A stretch of 64,000 nucleotides of DNA. It comes from Acanthaster planci. Its lineage: Eukaryota > Echinodermata > Asteroidea > Valvatida > Acanthasteridae. Under the pieces are notes generated by a model that did not search any database, was not told where the DNA came from, and saw only the letters and a list, made by a program, of their open reading frames with translations. The stretch is taken from assembly GCF_001949145.1 (NCBI RefSeq), contig NW_019091358.1, positions 860,053-924,052 of the forward strand, in the 5' to 3' direction. Below are positions 12,700 to 25,263 of this stretch, one piece after another; the first letter of the stretch is position 1; each line of letters begins with the position of its first letter. The translations under genes were made by a program, and so were the position numbers.

Positions 12700-15600
12700 G
12701 TATGTGGCATGACCCGTTGACTCCAATGATGAAATTGTTTGGAAAATTAGTTCTGTGGACTTTCAATTATGTGCACAGGGCAAAAAAAGGGATTTTTAAC
12801 ATAAGTCTTTTCCAAATAACATCCTTCACTGCAGTAGGAAATGAAGTTCCATACTTATATAAGAGGTTTTCTTCCAAAAGAAATCCACTGAGCTCATGTA
12901 CATGTAGGCTCCACTCCACCAAAAACCACCAGGCATGCTGATGTGCATGGAAGTGTTCCATTTCATATTGATGCAAAGCCAGTTGTGGATCTGAAGGAAG
13001 GAGGGGTTTGGAGTCGGCCCTTCCCTGCTTCCCCCCCATGAATAACTATTTTCGTAAAAAGGAAGAAGGATGACATCCTACTTGTAGCGTACATGTAAAC
13101 CTATTTGAGTCCTTGTCCTCCAATTAGCAAAATGCTAGAAAAAAGGGACGCAGCTGACTCAAAGGCTTTGAACTCCGAAATTCAATTTGTTTCTTTTAAA
13201 TTCTCCCAAGACCGGCTTCCTGCCGCAATGCTTCCAAAAACACAACTCATTTTCAGCATACAAAAACACGCTGTCTGGAAAAGTGTACATTTTGTGACAA
13301 CTTAACCCGGTCCTGGAACCTAGCCAAACCCTTCCTGTGTACCCCAACAAAAGAATTCTATTGAAGTGGTCTATTTATAGTTACCTACTTCAGGAGCACA
13401 AAATGAAAGTAGATGTCTCCTGTATCGATGAATGTTACTGGTGTAGCAAAACTTTTTCATAAGATTTTCATAGCAATGGCAGCACATGAGTCCTTCAAGA
13501 TCTATTGGGGAAATTTGTTCCGTAGATATTGACTACTGTTACTGCATGAGGTGTACATGAGGCTTGAAAGTTGAAGCTCAGAGAATATACAGTTTACGCC
13601 CTCTTGGACGTTTGAAAAATGCACAGTTGTTTTTATGAATGAATTTCAATCAGCAAATTCATTCAGTTCAGTTTTACAGTGATATTTACTATGGTTATTT
13701 CTACATGTTGGCACCCCTTCCCCAGTCTTACTTTGTAGTTTAATCATGTGTGTATGTTGAATGACACCACTTATGCATTGAATATTGACAAAACTCTCGC
13801 CTATGGAACCTGATCCTGCATCATGTAATGCCTGAACTCCAATCTATGGTATGTAATGAGAGGAGTGAACTGCCCCCCCCCTCAGGCTCCTCCACCTGCC
13901 AAATGAGTGACATCGAATCCCACGAGTGGAAAGAAACAATTAAGTTTCAGTCTGGATTTTTTTCTTCAAAAATGTTTCAGATCAGGTTCTAGCTGGCTAA
14001 ATCTAAACAGTCACCCACATTTTTTTAGTTAAATGCCTACATGTATGTTTGCAATTAAATTGTTTTCAGTGCAGTGCCAAGTACAATTTTGTTCTTGCCG
14101 ATTCCCTGGGTTATAGCAGCCATTTGTAAACATTTACCATTTGAGGACCGAGAGCTAGAGCCCAATTCTGAATGATTGTTGTAGATCGTTGGTGCCTGAG
14201 GAAAAAACTCTATGTATACATTGTATATAAGTGGGGGGGGGGTTGGGGAGAGATTGGATTGACAAAGCCATTTAAGAAAATTCCGGAGTGAGTAAATGTT
14301 GACTCATTTGATTGAAATTCAGGGTAGTGCTTGTTTACCCCTAGTCTGGTGCGTATGTCTCACTAGCAGTTCTCAGCATTGACTAGACAGCCATGCTGCC
14401 TTTAAAAAAAGTAATGACAGTGGACTCTGTAGGTTGGACTGTAAGTAAAATGTTTTTACGATATTGATCTGTCTAAATCTGCCTTGGGTCCAGGCTCTCT
14501 GAGGCACTTTCACAGTGTCTGCAGGGGTGAGGAGGGGAGATGGAGAGATTTATTATGCCCCTCCCCCCTTGTTAACAGTTCTGTATAGTTTGTTGAAAGG
14601 TGCCTGGGCTTTCATGATCTAACATTGTTGCTGGGGTTTTGAGAGGACTTCCTTATGCAAGATCATTCCCAACTAAGACACATCTTATGACTGCTTCCCG
14701 CATTGCATTTGATGAAAAAAAGCTGCAAGTGTGTGCACCGTAAATTGTGTCATTTTGTTATAAGACGCACGGGCTTACCAAACAGATACGGTCTTATGAA
14801 ACAGATCACGATTTTATGGATTAGGTGTGGTTGTGTCATAAAACACGACTTGGAATTTAACTGTAGACTTAGGTCATGTTCTCACTCGATATTTTTCTCT
14901 GTGCCCTCGTGGAAACTTACCACTAACTTCCGGTCAGTTACACCACTGTGCATTTACTGGCTCAAGTGGCCACGTTATGCGGAGGACATCTCAATTTCTT
15001 CCCCACTACCAAAGCTGGTTTTACTCACACAGCACCCAATCATGTTTTTCACTGTTCTGATCGAGAAGTCTGCCGTAATAATGAAACAGAAGAAAGGGCC
15101 ATGTCCACAATGCTATATCACCAAAAAAAGAAAAAGATGTGTATTTGAGTGTATCAGTGGGGAACCAGGGAACCATTCTTCACAGGAGGTAGTTTAATGC
15201 ATTCGTGGATGTTGTACGGCACAGTGCTGTTTGATTGGTTCCTACGACCACATCAGCCTGTTACATTAAGTCATAAGGAGCTCGATGTGAAACAGGGACA
15301 AACGGGTAATTCAGTGAGAACAAAGCTACATTTATATTAAGTGAATGTAACCGGCTCTAAAAAGGATGTGGCGACAAAATTTTTCTTTTTACCCTCACTT
15401 TTTTTTTCTGGAAATAATCTAGGTATAAAGTGTGATGTCCATCGCAACTGCATGCGCATGTAACGCTAAAATAGACTGGCCCCTGCATTTTTTACTGTTT
15501 AAAAGCATTTTCAGCTTGAACATGTACACAGGACATAAGACCACCTCGTTTGTCTGGTTCCCAGATGTAAATGTACAATACAGAAATGACGTCATCTGAA

Positions 15601-16360
15601 AAAGAGTGCCTGACTAAATGTATGGGGAACTAGGGGGACTCCTTTACTGTATATATTTCTCAAGAGTACCCCATCAAAAACACGTTACAATTACACAGTA
15701 GCAGGATTCTAGTTGATTAAACAATTTTGGCACCTTTTGGACATAGTTTTTATACCAAATAGAAACTTTTTTTATTTTGCTGACTCGCAGGTCTACGGCA
15801 ATGCCCGCATTGACCAGAAACCAGCCAAAAATGTCAACTTTTCAGTTGACTTGATGAGTGGGGTGGGCTTACACTTCTTAAGCCGTGAACTACAAATGAT
15901 GATAACAACAAACCTTTTGTCGGAGTGATTTTAAGGCAAACCTTAAAGCCCAACTTTTCAACGAAGCGTTCGCTGTGTTCTGCTTAAGTTGTAATGTGTA
16001 TTAATGTTTTTAATTTCCAATATCTGATTGGTTTTTTAATCAGTGTATATTTTAATGCTTTAAAGCTTCCTCTTTGACAGACTTTAAACAAAAACAGGCG
16101 TGAGATGAAATTAGTCGACCACTGATTTAAGTCGAGACGTGTTAAGCTGGGGTTTTTTTAGGCGACTCAGGGCACTTTCCGCTAATTGCTCCTGACACCA
16201 GTCTTGGTATAAAACAAGGCCCTCAAGACATGTCTCGAGCTGACGTTCAGCAAAATCTGCCCGTGGTTCTGCTCTGGCCAGGCACTTGGTTGATCACCAC
16301 TTCACTCCATCTCATATCTCACCCTCCGGGGTTTTCCTCTTTTTCTCCCCCAACACTCAG
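12700..16360 (+). other. ZC3H14 last intron (3.66 kb)
   Basis: This is a phase 0 intron from GTATGT to a pyrimidine-rich acceptor ending CCAACACTCAG. Inside are poly-C/poly-G runs and, near 15915-15995, a likely tail of an L2/CR1 non-LTR element. The 164-codon open frame at 14703-15197 starts at TTG, has no domain and is not called. An AG at 15790 with open frame after it (VYGNARID...) would insert residues between fingers 4 and 5 that the family does not have, so it was not called either. Confidence 0.75.
15915..15995 (+). mobile_element. Possible L2/CR1 C-terminal tail remnant
   Basis: A short frame reads DFKANLKAQLFNEAF, which resembles the FKxxLKxxLFxxAF motif that ends the reverse transcriptase polyprotein of many L2/CR1 non-LTR elements. 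AT-rich sequence follows, as in a 3' UTR. Upstream coding is not recognisable, so this would be a strongly 5'-truncated or decayed copy. The match is short and the call is tentative. Confidence 0.35.
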
Positions 16361-16468
16361 ATGTGTCTCTTTGGACGAAGCTGCACTCGTGTCGGCTGTA
16401 CATTCACCCATCCCCAAGTTGCGACAGGAGCCGCACTCAAGTGGTCCAAGCAGATGCACATTAGGTAA
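16361..16468 (+). CDS. ZC3H14 last exon: zinc finger 5 and C-terminus
   Basis: The exon begins right after CAACACTCAG and reads CLFGRSCTRVGCTFTHP, a CX5CX4CX3H finger equivalent to ZC3H14 finger 5 (CRFNTQCTRPDCTFYHP in vertebrates). It continues to ALKWSKQMHIR and a TAA stop at 16466-16468. The family ends the same way, with an ALKW motif close to the C-terminus, so this stop is probably the natural one. The stop lies inside an almost ideal splice-donor word (AG|GTAAGG at 16463-16470), which leaves an alternative splice and C-terminus possible. A longer open frame (16230-16751) overlaps in another phase and is a shadow. Confidence 0.88.
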   Translation: MCLFGRSCTRVGCTFTHPQVATGAALKWSKQMHIR

Positions 16469-16791
16469 GGCAACGATCCGAACGAGGAACTGTACCGTAC
16501 TGCATCTCCCTCCCCCTACGGCTAGACCTCGAAGAACCGTCTTTGTCGAAATTGAAAGCAATCCATCGATTTTAACACTGGCAGCTTTTAAAGAGGCACC
16601 TGTCCATGTTGTAAGTGGGTTGAATAGGGTCACACAAGTAGGTCTCACTACCACCCTTGACATGGCCAGCTTGACACCGACCATCAAAGCTATGAAGTAT
16701 AAACCATTAAGTAGTGGACTTCAAAGGGAGGGGGCGTCTCCTTTGTTGTAATTTTGAGGGCGATATTTGTTCTCTGTTTTTCCTATTTGCC

Positions 16792-16797
16792 ATTAAA
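16792..16797 (+). terminator. Possible ZC3H14 polyadenylation signal (ATTAAA)
   Basis: ATTAAA, the commonest variant of AATAAA, occurs about 325 bases after the ZC3H14 stop. An alternative AATAAA is at about 17776. Neither can be confirmed without transcript data. Confidence 0.3.
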
Positions 16798-16863
16798 AGG
16801 CAGAAGTTTCAGCAATAATGAGAAATCATATGCCCGTTTGTGTGTGCTGGTTACCCTTTCATG

Positions 16864-16934
16864 TTAGGCCCCCCCCCCTTTTATAAAAACTGGGTACCCC
16901 TGCACCCTTTGAATGATTTCTGGATCTGCCACTG
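16864..16934 (-). repeat. hAT-type transposon terminus
   Basis: A poly-C run is followed by a segment ending CTGGATCTGCCACTG. In reverse complement this starts CAGTGGCAGATCCAGAAA, which fits the CAGNGGCGGATCCAG-type terminal inverted repeat common in hAT elements, followed by the usual poly-G run. Only this end is recognisable. Confidence 0.45.
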
Positions 16935-18074
16935 CTGTTAAATTTTCCACGGATCTCACTAAGATGCAGCTGAGCAGGGGGCGAAACTGTTACAGGCATC
17001 CGGCTCTTGAACTTTTTTTTTCTATTCGATTCAGAGCCTTTCAGACATGGGAGAGCTGTTCTCGCTGTTGCCCCAAGCCTCACTCAAAGCAATTAGTGAT
17101 AGGTTCTGGGAATTAACCCTACACCCCCACAAAAGTCCTAAGAGTGCAATGGCAGTACTCTCGCAAATTGTCTTCAAATCAAATGTAGATGCACGCTGTC
17201 TTTCTTGACGCACAAAGTGAGTTTGCATGTCAGTTGGGATCGGCAGGGTGAGGCTCATTTGCAACTTCAAGTGAGAATAAGCCTGAAATTTGTCTTGCTC
17301 TTGAATCAGATGAATTTTTATGACAGAGGCTTCATCACCTATAAGTGCCAAAGTGTTGTCGTGCCGTAAACAAATTCTACCAGCAAATTTGCCCCCCCCG
17401 TTTTTTATAACAAAGTAGAAGGCAGTCAAACATTTGCTCAAGATGTGTGCCATTTGGGGGTTTACAATTGTTCAGTCTTTTCCTTGTGTCTTATAATGAA
17501 AACGTTTTACCTTTGACAGTGGATTTCTGTTAATAGAATGAGGAACATGTAACTAAATAATCACTACATCCATCGGTGAATCAAGAAATCGAGTAAAACG
17601 TACAGACCTACATCAATGGTGACATAGTTTCCCCTCAGTATCAATTATCGCCTTCTTCTTCCGCTCTCACCTTCCCCTCATAAAAATGTGTTGTATAAAC
17701 CAGCTCGGCGAAAAAAAACAGGCAAAGGGATCCCCTTTCAGCTGGGACAATGAAGGAATTTTGCCGTAGTCAAAGAATAAATTTGTATAGATCTGTGTTG
17801 TCTACGGTTAATGGTACGAAGAGACGTCGCGAAAGATGTCGTCCGTAATGCACCCAACCATTATGAACTGTTATCCAGTAAGTTAATGAATTATGTTCGG
17901 TTACTGACATTCTGTGTGTAGATTTAACACCTTGGAAACAGCTGTTTAATGTGGCAATTTCAGTGTGACCTTATACACTACACTAATCAAATACGGCATC
18001 TTCATGTATCAGGGGACGGAATAACTTTTGCGGCAGTACGTTGTACCACGTGCAAGCAGCATTGTGGCGAATTT

Positions 18075-18210
18075 TTCTATTCCCCCTGGATGGGATGCCA
18101 GTCCATCGCAGGTATCTTCCCCAGCTAATGCTGGTACCCATTTCTACTCCTGGGTGGAGAGAGGCAAGCAGGAGTGAAGAGGCTTGCCAAGGGCCACAAC
18201 ATACTGTGGA
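18075..18210 (+). repeat. Dispersed metazoan repeat fragment (SINE-domain-like)
   Basis: The sequence around GGATGGGATGCCAGTCCATC, followed by CCCAGC, GGTACCCATTT, CCTGGGTGGAGAGAGGCA and CTTGCCAAGGGCCACAAC, matches from memory a block dispersed in many invertebrate genomes. A deeply conserved SINE domain such as Nin-DC is a candidate, but I cannot confirm the family name. The open frame 18041-18274 is only this repeat read through. Confidence 0.45.
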
Positions 18211-18482
18211 TCCAGAGGGGGTACAGAAGAGGTCAGGCTGTGGCCTTCTCCTAAGATTAATGTGTGTCTTTTAAGAAAATGGTAAAAAAGTGATTTGTTG
18301 AATCATTTCGATCCCCTATTCCCTAGAGCATGTAAAAGCCCCCTAAATTTAGCTTCACACTTTACGAAGGCCACAAAGTTCTGCATGTTTTTTCCAAATC
18401 TTTGCTTGCAATTTGTTGCCCCCCCCGGAAAATTTATTTGTGTACCCGCCCCCGTATGCCTGTAATGTAACAGCTAAGCTTA

Positions 18483-18548
18483 GAACCCTAACGGTCCCAA
18501 ATCCTCCGATGTCAATATGATTTTACATACACCCTGGGGGTAAGGCTA
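18483..18548 (+). repeat. Short dispersed repeat, copy 1
   Basis: The unit begins GAACCCTAACGGTCC, contains AAATCCTCCGATGTC and ends CCTGGGGGTAAGG. It is a direct, slightly diverged copy of the unit at 20392-20459. No coding. Confidence 0.6.
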
Positions 18549-20391
18549 GATTTAATATGGATTTTGTGGTTCCGTCCACGTTTTTTTTTAGACCTCCTTC
18601 CCTCCAAAACAGACAGCGCTGCACAAAATCATGCGTTTGACCTGGAAAAAGAACAATTCGTGCATGAACGTGACAAAAAGAATGGACAGATTATTATTCT
18701 CAAAGTACTGGCGAAGCCGCGCTCTTTGTCTGTCCCTTGAAACGTGCCACCTGCGTCAAAATGTAACTTGGATTTCGCGAAGACCTTCTGTGGACAAAAT
18801 CGGATAGTCACGCATCTGGCATTCTGCGAATAAAAGAAGGAAAGCTGTAACACAAGCCGATCATCAAACATGTCATAAAAATGGGAACATTCAAGTCATG
18901 AACGCCTCCAGCTGCTTTCCAGGGATTTTTTTTACAGTTCGATAAACTATTGCAATGTAAATAATGTGTGACTAGATCTTTCGGAAGGACTCCCGTGCTT
19001 AGTCATGAAACTGTCATATTTGGCCCTCCATTTGACACCATTCAGGTTGACATCTTGATGAAGGACAGATGATTCTTCTCATGGTTTACGTCATGGTTCT
19101 GGAGCGCCAACTGTCCAGGCGACTTCTGACAAATCGATCAGACACCCGTAGTTTGCACGTTTAATTAACCAGTCGCAGAAACATCGTGTCCTGGCCTCTC
19201 CTCGACAACATTCAGAATCAACCAATGTACGGTAACAGGTTCGTTTAGTGCAGAAGCTGTTACCTCATTGTAAAACGACAGAATGAAAGTCTCCTTGAGT
19301 ATTGTGCAAGACCGTTTTTTGTCGTACATGTAGCATGGAGGAAGGACATGGGAGTTTAAACTGCCCGGGGTGTGACTGGTATAACAGCCAGAGCACAGCG
19401 CGCCATCTTTTTCACAACTCCATGAGGCCCACTTGTGATCCTGGTTCGTAATCCGTATCCACCTGTGTTAGTCCGTGTACCGTAAATGTTCATGTGTAGT
19501 TATTGCCCTTCTAGAACGCTTTGTGCGGAGTTGTTTGGGGAATGAATAGCTAGTTGTTCGGTTATTTATAAGATGTTATATGTTATTTGAATCATTTTAT
19601 GGCGGGATTTATACGAAAGTGTAGTTTATGAGATCTCATGATCACTCGTTGAAATGAAATCGCGCATTTTGTTCGTTCTGAACTTAGCTTTGTAGTGGAG
19701 GTCAGCATGCTGTTGGTCAGTCCTAGCCAAATTCGTACCAAGTCTTTGAAAGCAGATGTTTTGGAGGGACATAAATAAAATAAAAAATATTTGCATGGAT
19801 AACGGAACAGTGGATCAAAATAAAGAGGTTATTCACGATGGCAAAAGTAGGTCCAACATTAGGTATTTTTCTTTCTCTATTTCCTGCTCACAGCAATAAG
19901 TTACTGTTAATAACCAGCAAAACACCACAAGTATCGCCAGGGTATTACTGGTCCCACTTGTCCAACTAAGTTGTAGACGGCAATTGGGATTTTTGGAATG
20001 TTTTCTATTATTCGTCTGACTCGGCGGCGACAATCATCGGGCACTTTGAAGTGCCAGAGTTGTAACTCCTTCGGTGTCCTTCCTCCCCGGTCCTGGTGCT
20101 ACCCGTAGCACCCGCACACGTAGCCTACTTCCGAACTCTTGTGAAGTTCATCATTGATGTGAACACTCATAGTTGATATGCATGTACACAAATGAAGTAG
20201 CATGATAGAGGTGGATTTTGTTTGTTAATTGACCTTAACATCCGGGATACACTGAAGTTGAAAGTCCAAATTCGCGTGAGCAGGTTCTTTAACAGCATTT
20301 TTCAATATTGTTCCATAAGAGCATTAATTTGCACACTTTATTTCATACATACGAAAGATAAGACAATGACATCACATGGGGATTTCCTTTA

Positions 20392-20459
20392 TTAACCCTA
20401 ACAGTCCAAAATCCTCCGATTTCAATATGATTTTATATACACTCTAGGGTTAGGGTTAA
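20392..20459 (+). repeat. Short dispersed repeat, copy 2, with TTAACCCTAAC termini
   Basis: This 68-bp unit is bounded by TTAACCCTAAC and its reverse complement GTTAGGGTTAA. It shares the core AAATCCTCCGAT with the copy at 18483-18548. The ends resemble telomere-type words, but two repeats in inverted orientation are better explained as the terminal repeats of a tiny MITE. Confidence 0.6.
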
Positions 20460-20487
20460 TGACATCAATATCATGCTTTGTCAAGTT

Positions 20488-20836
20488 CAGGGGCGTATCC
20501 AGGAATTTTTTCGGGGGGGGTCAGGCCCGTCAGATTTTTTTATGTCTGATTGTTGTGGAAAGACGAACGCATGCACTTACTTTTATTTCAGATTGATTTA
20601 TTGAATCTAATCTCTTTTATTTTGATTTTTATCTCTCTCCTTAAGTTGTTCCTGTAATGCGCCTTTGATCATTTGTATGAAATTGGAACATTATAAATGT
20701 TAAATCATTATTTTTATTACACGTTGTAGGACGTCATCTTTGTCATTATTATAACTATATTTCAATTATTAAGTTTTTTGGGGTGTCAGAGAAGGGTGAT
20801 TTACCCCTTCACCCCCGCCTCTCGGACCCGCGCCTG
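20488..20836 (+). mobile_element. hAT-like non-autonomous element
   Basis: The left end is CAGGGGCGTATCCAGG followed by a T-run and a G-run. The right end is GGACCCGCGCCTG, whose reverse complement CAGGCGCGGGTCC pairs with the left end. The 349-bp interior is AT-rich and non-coding. A convincing 8-bp target duplication was not seen, so the boundaries are tentative. Confidence 0.45.
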
Positions 20837-21077
20837 AAGTCACTGGTCTTGCCAAAGATACAGTCATACCAGTCTGGAATATACCTCGAACGGGAAGCTG
20901 TTGATTTAACATTGTACCTGTATATGAGTAATGCCGTGCAGGGCTTTCTTGCTGTGCTTTTATTAGTACCGATCGGATACTTTTCTCGCATTTTTTCGAA
21001 TGCCTATTATTATTTTTGCCTTAAACAATACAAAGGACGTTTAAATGAAATCAAAGGGGGCAAGGTGGTCTACAGAG

Positions 21078-21203
21078 TACGGAAGTGTGACGTCACTGTG
21101 AACCAGAAAGTACAGTGCAAACGAATGGAGTACGCGCGCGTGCTGGTTCACGCGCTGGTTCTCGCGCTCATGCCTTTTACACAGTGACGTATTCACTTCC
21201 GTA
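21078..21203. repeat. Inverted repeat, 23-24 base arms
   Basis: The left arm TACGGAAGTGTGACGTCACT plus GTG (21078-21100) pairs with a right arm (21180-21203) that differs by one insertion and one substitution. The 79-base spacer is rich in CGCG and CTGGTT words. Both arms contain a CRE-like TGACGT core. MITE-like, with no gene seen. Confidence 0.55.
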
Positions 21204-23287
21204 CCCTATAGGTCCCTTGTCTGGGGCTTAATGATTGACCTCGTTATGGCTGCGTGTAACGTAAGCCTTTCCAACGACATTATTTCACCGTCACATTCAT
21301 AGCTTGTGCTTGTTTCATGCGGGAAATATTAAGTTATCTGTAAACCTCGTGCACATTACCTCAAGGACAAAGCAACAAAGAGGTCCTCCTTTTGTCCCAT
21401 ACTTAACTCCATGTTTTCTCTGATTACGTAACCATTGCAAAGAAGATATTTCCCCCCAGCTGTTATTCTTGCAGATGCCCAAGAGAGAATTGATAAACGA
21501 AGAACGCAGAACAAACGGGAAACACCAACATTCTTACATATCCGACAGGATGAAACTTCGACTTGTCCCCGAAACGGCCCTGCTTTACTGGAGATCAAAT
21601 AATAAATGGCCCTAGAGCCATTCCCTTCAGATTCTCGTTGGCGTTTGAGGAGTTTGCTAACGGACACCGTGTGATACAAATCTACTGTAATTCACTTCTC
21701 TGTTCTCTTCGCAGTGAGAGACCTTTCGTTGCCAAGGAAACATCGAGTTAACAAAGGATTATGGAGCAGCTGCAGCCTACTTTTGAATGCGCTGACATCA
21801 AGCAGCGGCTTCGAGTTTTGTTTTTTAATATATATTTTTTAATTATTGTTTCAGTAATTTCGGTCGATATTTGACATGTATCAAAGCACATTTCCTAGTG
21901 CTATTTCATGAGCTGTTAGTATTGATAGTTAGGCAACCTGTTATAAAATAATGTAATAATGCCTGTGTCACAGGTGTTGTTTATTTTTGTGATAAACTTT
22001 TGCATTTAATTTCTTCAAACGGTGACGGCAGAGGTATTTTTGATACAGTTATATCCCATGAATGAGCCTGGAAATGTCGCTGGAATTTACAGAATGCTCT
22101 TTTGAGTGATTTGCATTCACCGTAAGTGTTAGTGTCCCCTTTGGGGATGATCCCAGAGCTTTGCTTTTATTCTGAAGCTCATTAAATTTCCATGCTCATA
22201 AAAAAAAAAACTTCGACATTATCAGATAATTGAAAGGGTACCAACAGCTGCGACAATGGCCCCGAGGACATTTTCTTCGCATTGCTCGTTTCCTCTCGTG
22301 CATGGGTTATGGGCTCCGCTCTTCCCACGTTACCGTCGTATTCTTACCAATATAGTGGCCGGTGAAACTACGGCTGACCTTCCGTAAATAGAAAGCAGGA
22401 GCAGTCATTAGGATCTCAAGCAGCTATAAAATGCCAAGTTTTAAGAACTGAAGGCAGTGGAGCCATTCCTATTTGTCGCCACGTGCATGGCCTGTCTTAA
22501 ACGATTGCAGCCTGATAACACTTTTCTGGTCGGATGAAATGTAGACTCCAGTGAAACACTTAGTCTTTTTTCTGTTTTATTGGTTCAACGTTCACAAACA
22601 TATTGTCGAACAAAAAGGCTGGAAATGTATAATTTCGTAATAATGTTATTGCGTTGACACTCTTAGTCACAAGGTCCAAAACCTACGTTTTAAGACCGGA
22701 TCACGAGATTAGATGATAATTGCCCTGGACAAGTTATCTTAATAACCAAGACTGCATATACTTCTAGATACTAAATGAAAATGCACGTTTAAAGTAACGT
22801 AACTATTGTGAAGTTTGAGGTGAAATCTAACATAAGTGGCCAAAAATATGGTGTTTTTTCAATCCTGTGGAAATAAAAAATAGCAGAAAACAACATCTGT
22901 GCAAGAAATGAAGCAAGTGATATCAAAACGGCAGTTCAAGACGATATTTCAAGACATTGTATCTGCATAAATGATAAAACACAATTTGTTTTTTAATGGA
23001 CAAAAAATGACCCTTTTTTATTTGAGAATCGCTGACCTCACCAAAACCAGGCAAAATTGAATGGCTACATCACACTGCTTTAAGTCATTAAATGTTGCTA
23101 ATTATGATTACAGATATGGAGACTTCTTAGACGCGTGGTGGCAGTAATTTCTGTGTTTTGTTTTGTTTGTGTCCGATTTGAGTTAGTGTGCGTCAGTGTT
23201 CAAAATGACACGAACAATGCCGTATCCATTGATCCTATTACAATGGAGATCAATGGCCGGGGATTGGTCACATGCACAGACATACAA

Positions 23288-23727
23288 ACCCATAGACGGG
23301 TAGTTCCTATTCAAAACAATGGCGGGGTACCGTAGCCGAGACGGCACCCGACTCAATCCAAAACCGTGTGCAAATTCATCCCGCGGTATTTGAAATTTAC
23401 GCACAGTTGAAGAGTTCCAGTCATAAAATTCAATGAAGCCACATTTCGATTGTGAAAAAAAAATCCTCTGTCTACTTAATCTTGCCCCTACAGATTCGAA
23501 AAATTGGAGTTGCAACATTTGAAAAGAAGATATAGCAGTACCAGAGATTAAAAAAAGAAACGTATTTTTAGAGCACGTGAACAAATACATATAATATAAT
23601 CTAAGTGTCACTCGCAATTATCACTGAACGCGCTGCCATCCATGGTTTCGCCCACAGCTTGCCTACGTTTTTTGAAATCACGGTTATGCGCGGGCGAGAC
23701 TGGTGGTCTATGCGTTTATACGTCTGT
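23288..23727 (+). repeat. Dispersed 440-bp repeat, copy 1
   Basis: This stretch aligns along its length with 38633-39068 in the same orientation. Shared words include CAATGGCGGGGTACCGTAGC, GAGACGGCACCCGACT, GTTGCAACATTTGAAAAGAAG and ATCACGGTT. The copies are diverged by many substitutions and small indels. Open frames in it are not conserved between copies, so it is a non-coding repeat. Confidence 0.75.
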
Positions 23728-25263
23728 AGCTACATGGGACCAGTAATGTTTGCCGCCACCAAACGACCCAAAGGTCTCCAGTTACAATGACATTAGGGCT
23801 GTATGCCAATCACTTTGCTGTGACTTTAATTATACACGTGTCTACGGGAACCGGCTCTGGCCACTACCATAGACCCCTGTGTCCTTTCAAGCAGCCAAGC
23901 AATTTGGACCCTACCTATGCGTCGACTGTTGCTCTGTATACCACACTATAATGTGTAATGCCGCTGAAGTTTGCTTGCAATGCCCTAAACTTTCAACAGA
24001 ATGGTATAATTAGTGGATAAACTGTTATGTAAAATATGGCATATAAAAAAAATTGGTCAAATCCTTTAGGCTGATTGGTCAAATCCTTCTTCCGGTTTTT
24101 GAAAAAAAAGTAACAAGTTGTTGAACCCAGTTCTGTTGTTTCTGGCCACGATGATCACTTATGTTTCTTGGGATCAGTTGTAGATCAAACGAACGTTTAC
24201 TTAACAATGAGGACAAGACCCAATTTTATTTGCAATCGGGATTACTTTAGTAATTCCGATTGCAATCCCGATAAAGGACTCCCTGAATTATAGAGATAAA
24301 CACTTGTTAAATTTGATTATTTTCATGGAAATGGTGACATGAAAAATTCAATTATTGTTATTATTATTATGAGGCAAGAAAGTAAAACTTGAAAATAATG
24401 CACAATTTAGAGCTTTTTGTGGTTGACAAGTAATTACTTTTCACCGAAGTACCATTTCAACCCGTAGGAATTACAAAAGCAAGCGCGTCGATTTCACGAT
24501 TTCCACTGACTTGGACTTTGGACGGGGACCCCGACGTCTCAAGAAAATCAAAGGTTTTTGTTTATTTTTTTGGCCAGCGGTGGTTAGGTTTGTTTTGTTA
24601 CAACCTATCCGAAACGGTAAGTAGAAACTGTTGACCTGTATTCTTGGAACAGTTTGCAGCATCTGCATGGGGCATTTTGGTGTATAGCCCCAATATTCTG
24701 GATTCACGCTTGTAAAAACTTTACGTTAATTCAAACGTTTTTTAAAAACGCGGAGATTGTCAAGTTGAAGGCATCTGACTATACAAGCAGAGGTTTATTA
24801 CTACACGCGTGCTTTGGGAAACCACACCAGTCGAATTGGGAACATCACGCGTACCATCAACGCGGTGCACGTGCACGTCGTCTGGAACTCTCGCCTTTCA
24901 TGTGTAGCGTACCTCCCTAATTGCTCGATTGTTAGAGTTTGGATGAAAGCTTTGGTTACGAAACATCTCAGCCCCCCCTCCCCTCATTTGTCAACGGCAT
25001 GTCGAAACGTTCTCATCGTTTGATACGGCAATCTGATTATGTCGGTATAAATGTAGTGGCTGTCTGGATTTCGGAAACGAACTGCTATCATGTGCGGAGT
25101 GCAGTTCCGGTGTTAACCATATGGTTTAGGTTCACGTTTCACCATTTAGGTATTATAGAGTCCCCCAAAGGTATTTTTTTTCAGTGAAGATTTTTTTTAT
25201 ACATCTTCACATAGGGGAGTTCATTACATTTTGTAATGTTTAAAACGAATTGAAGTGCTAATT

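Noticed and set aside
14703-15197. 164-codon plus-strand open frame in the last ZC3H14 intron
   Set aside because: It begins at TTG, matches no family, and lacks splice context.
15791-15880. Open frame after a CAG at 15790, considered as an extra ZC3H14 exon
   Set aside because: It would insert unrelated residues between fingers 4 and 5, where the family has almost none; exon 12617-12699 joins 16361-16468 in phase without it.
16230-16751. 173-codon plus-strand open frame with an ATG
   Set aside because: It overlaps the ZC3H14 finger 5 exon in another phase and has no domain; a shadow of the coding exon and 3' UTR.
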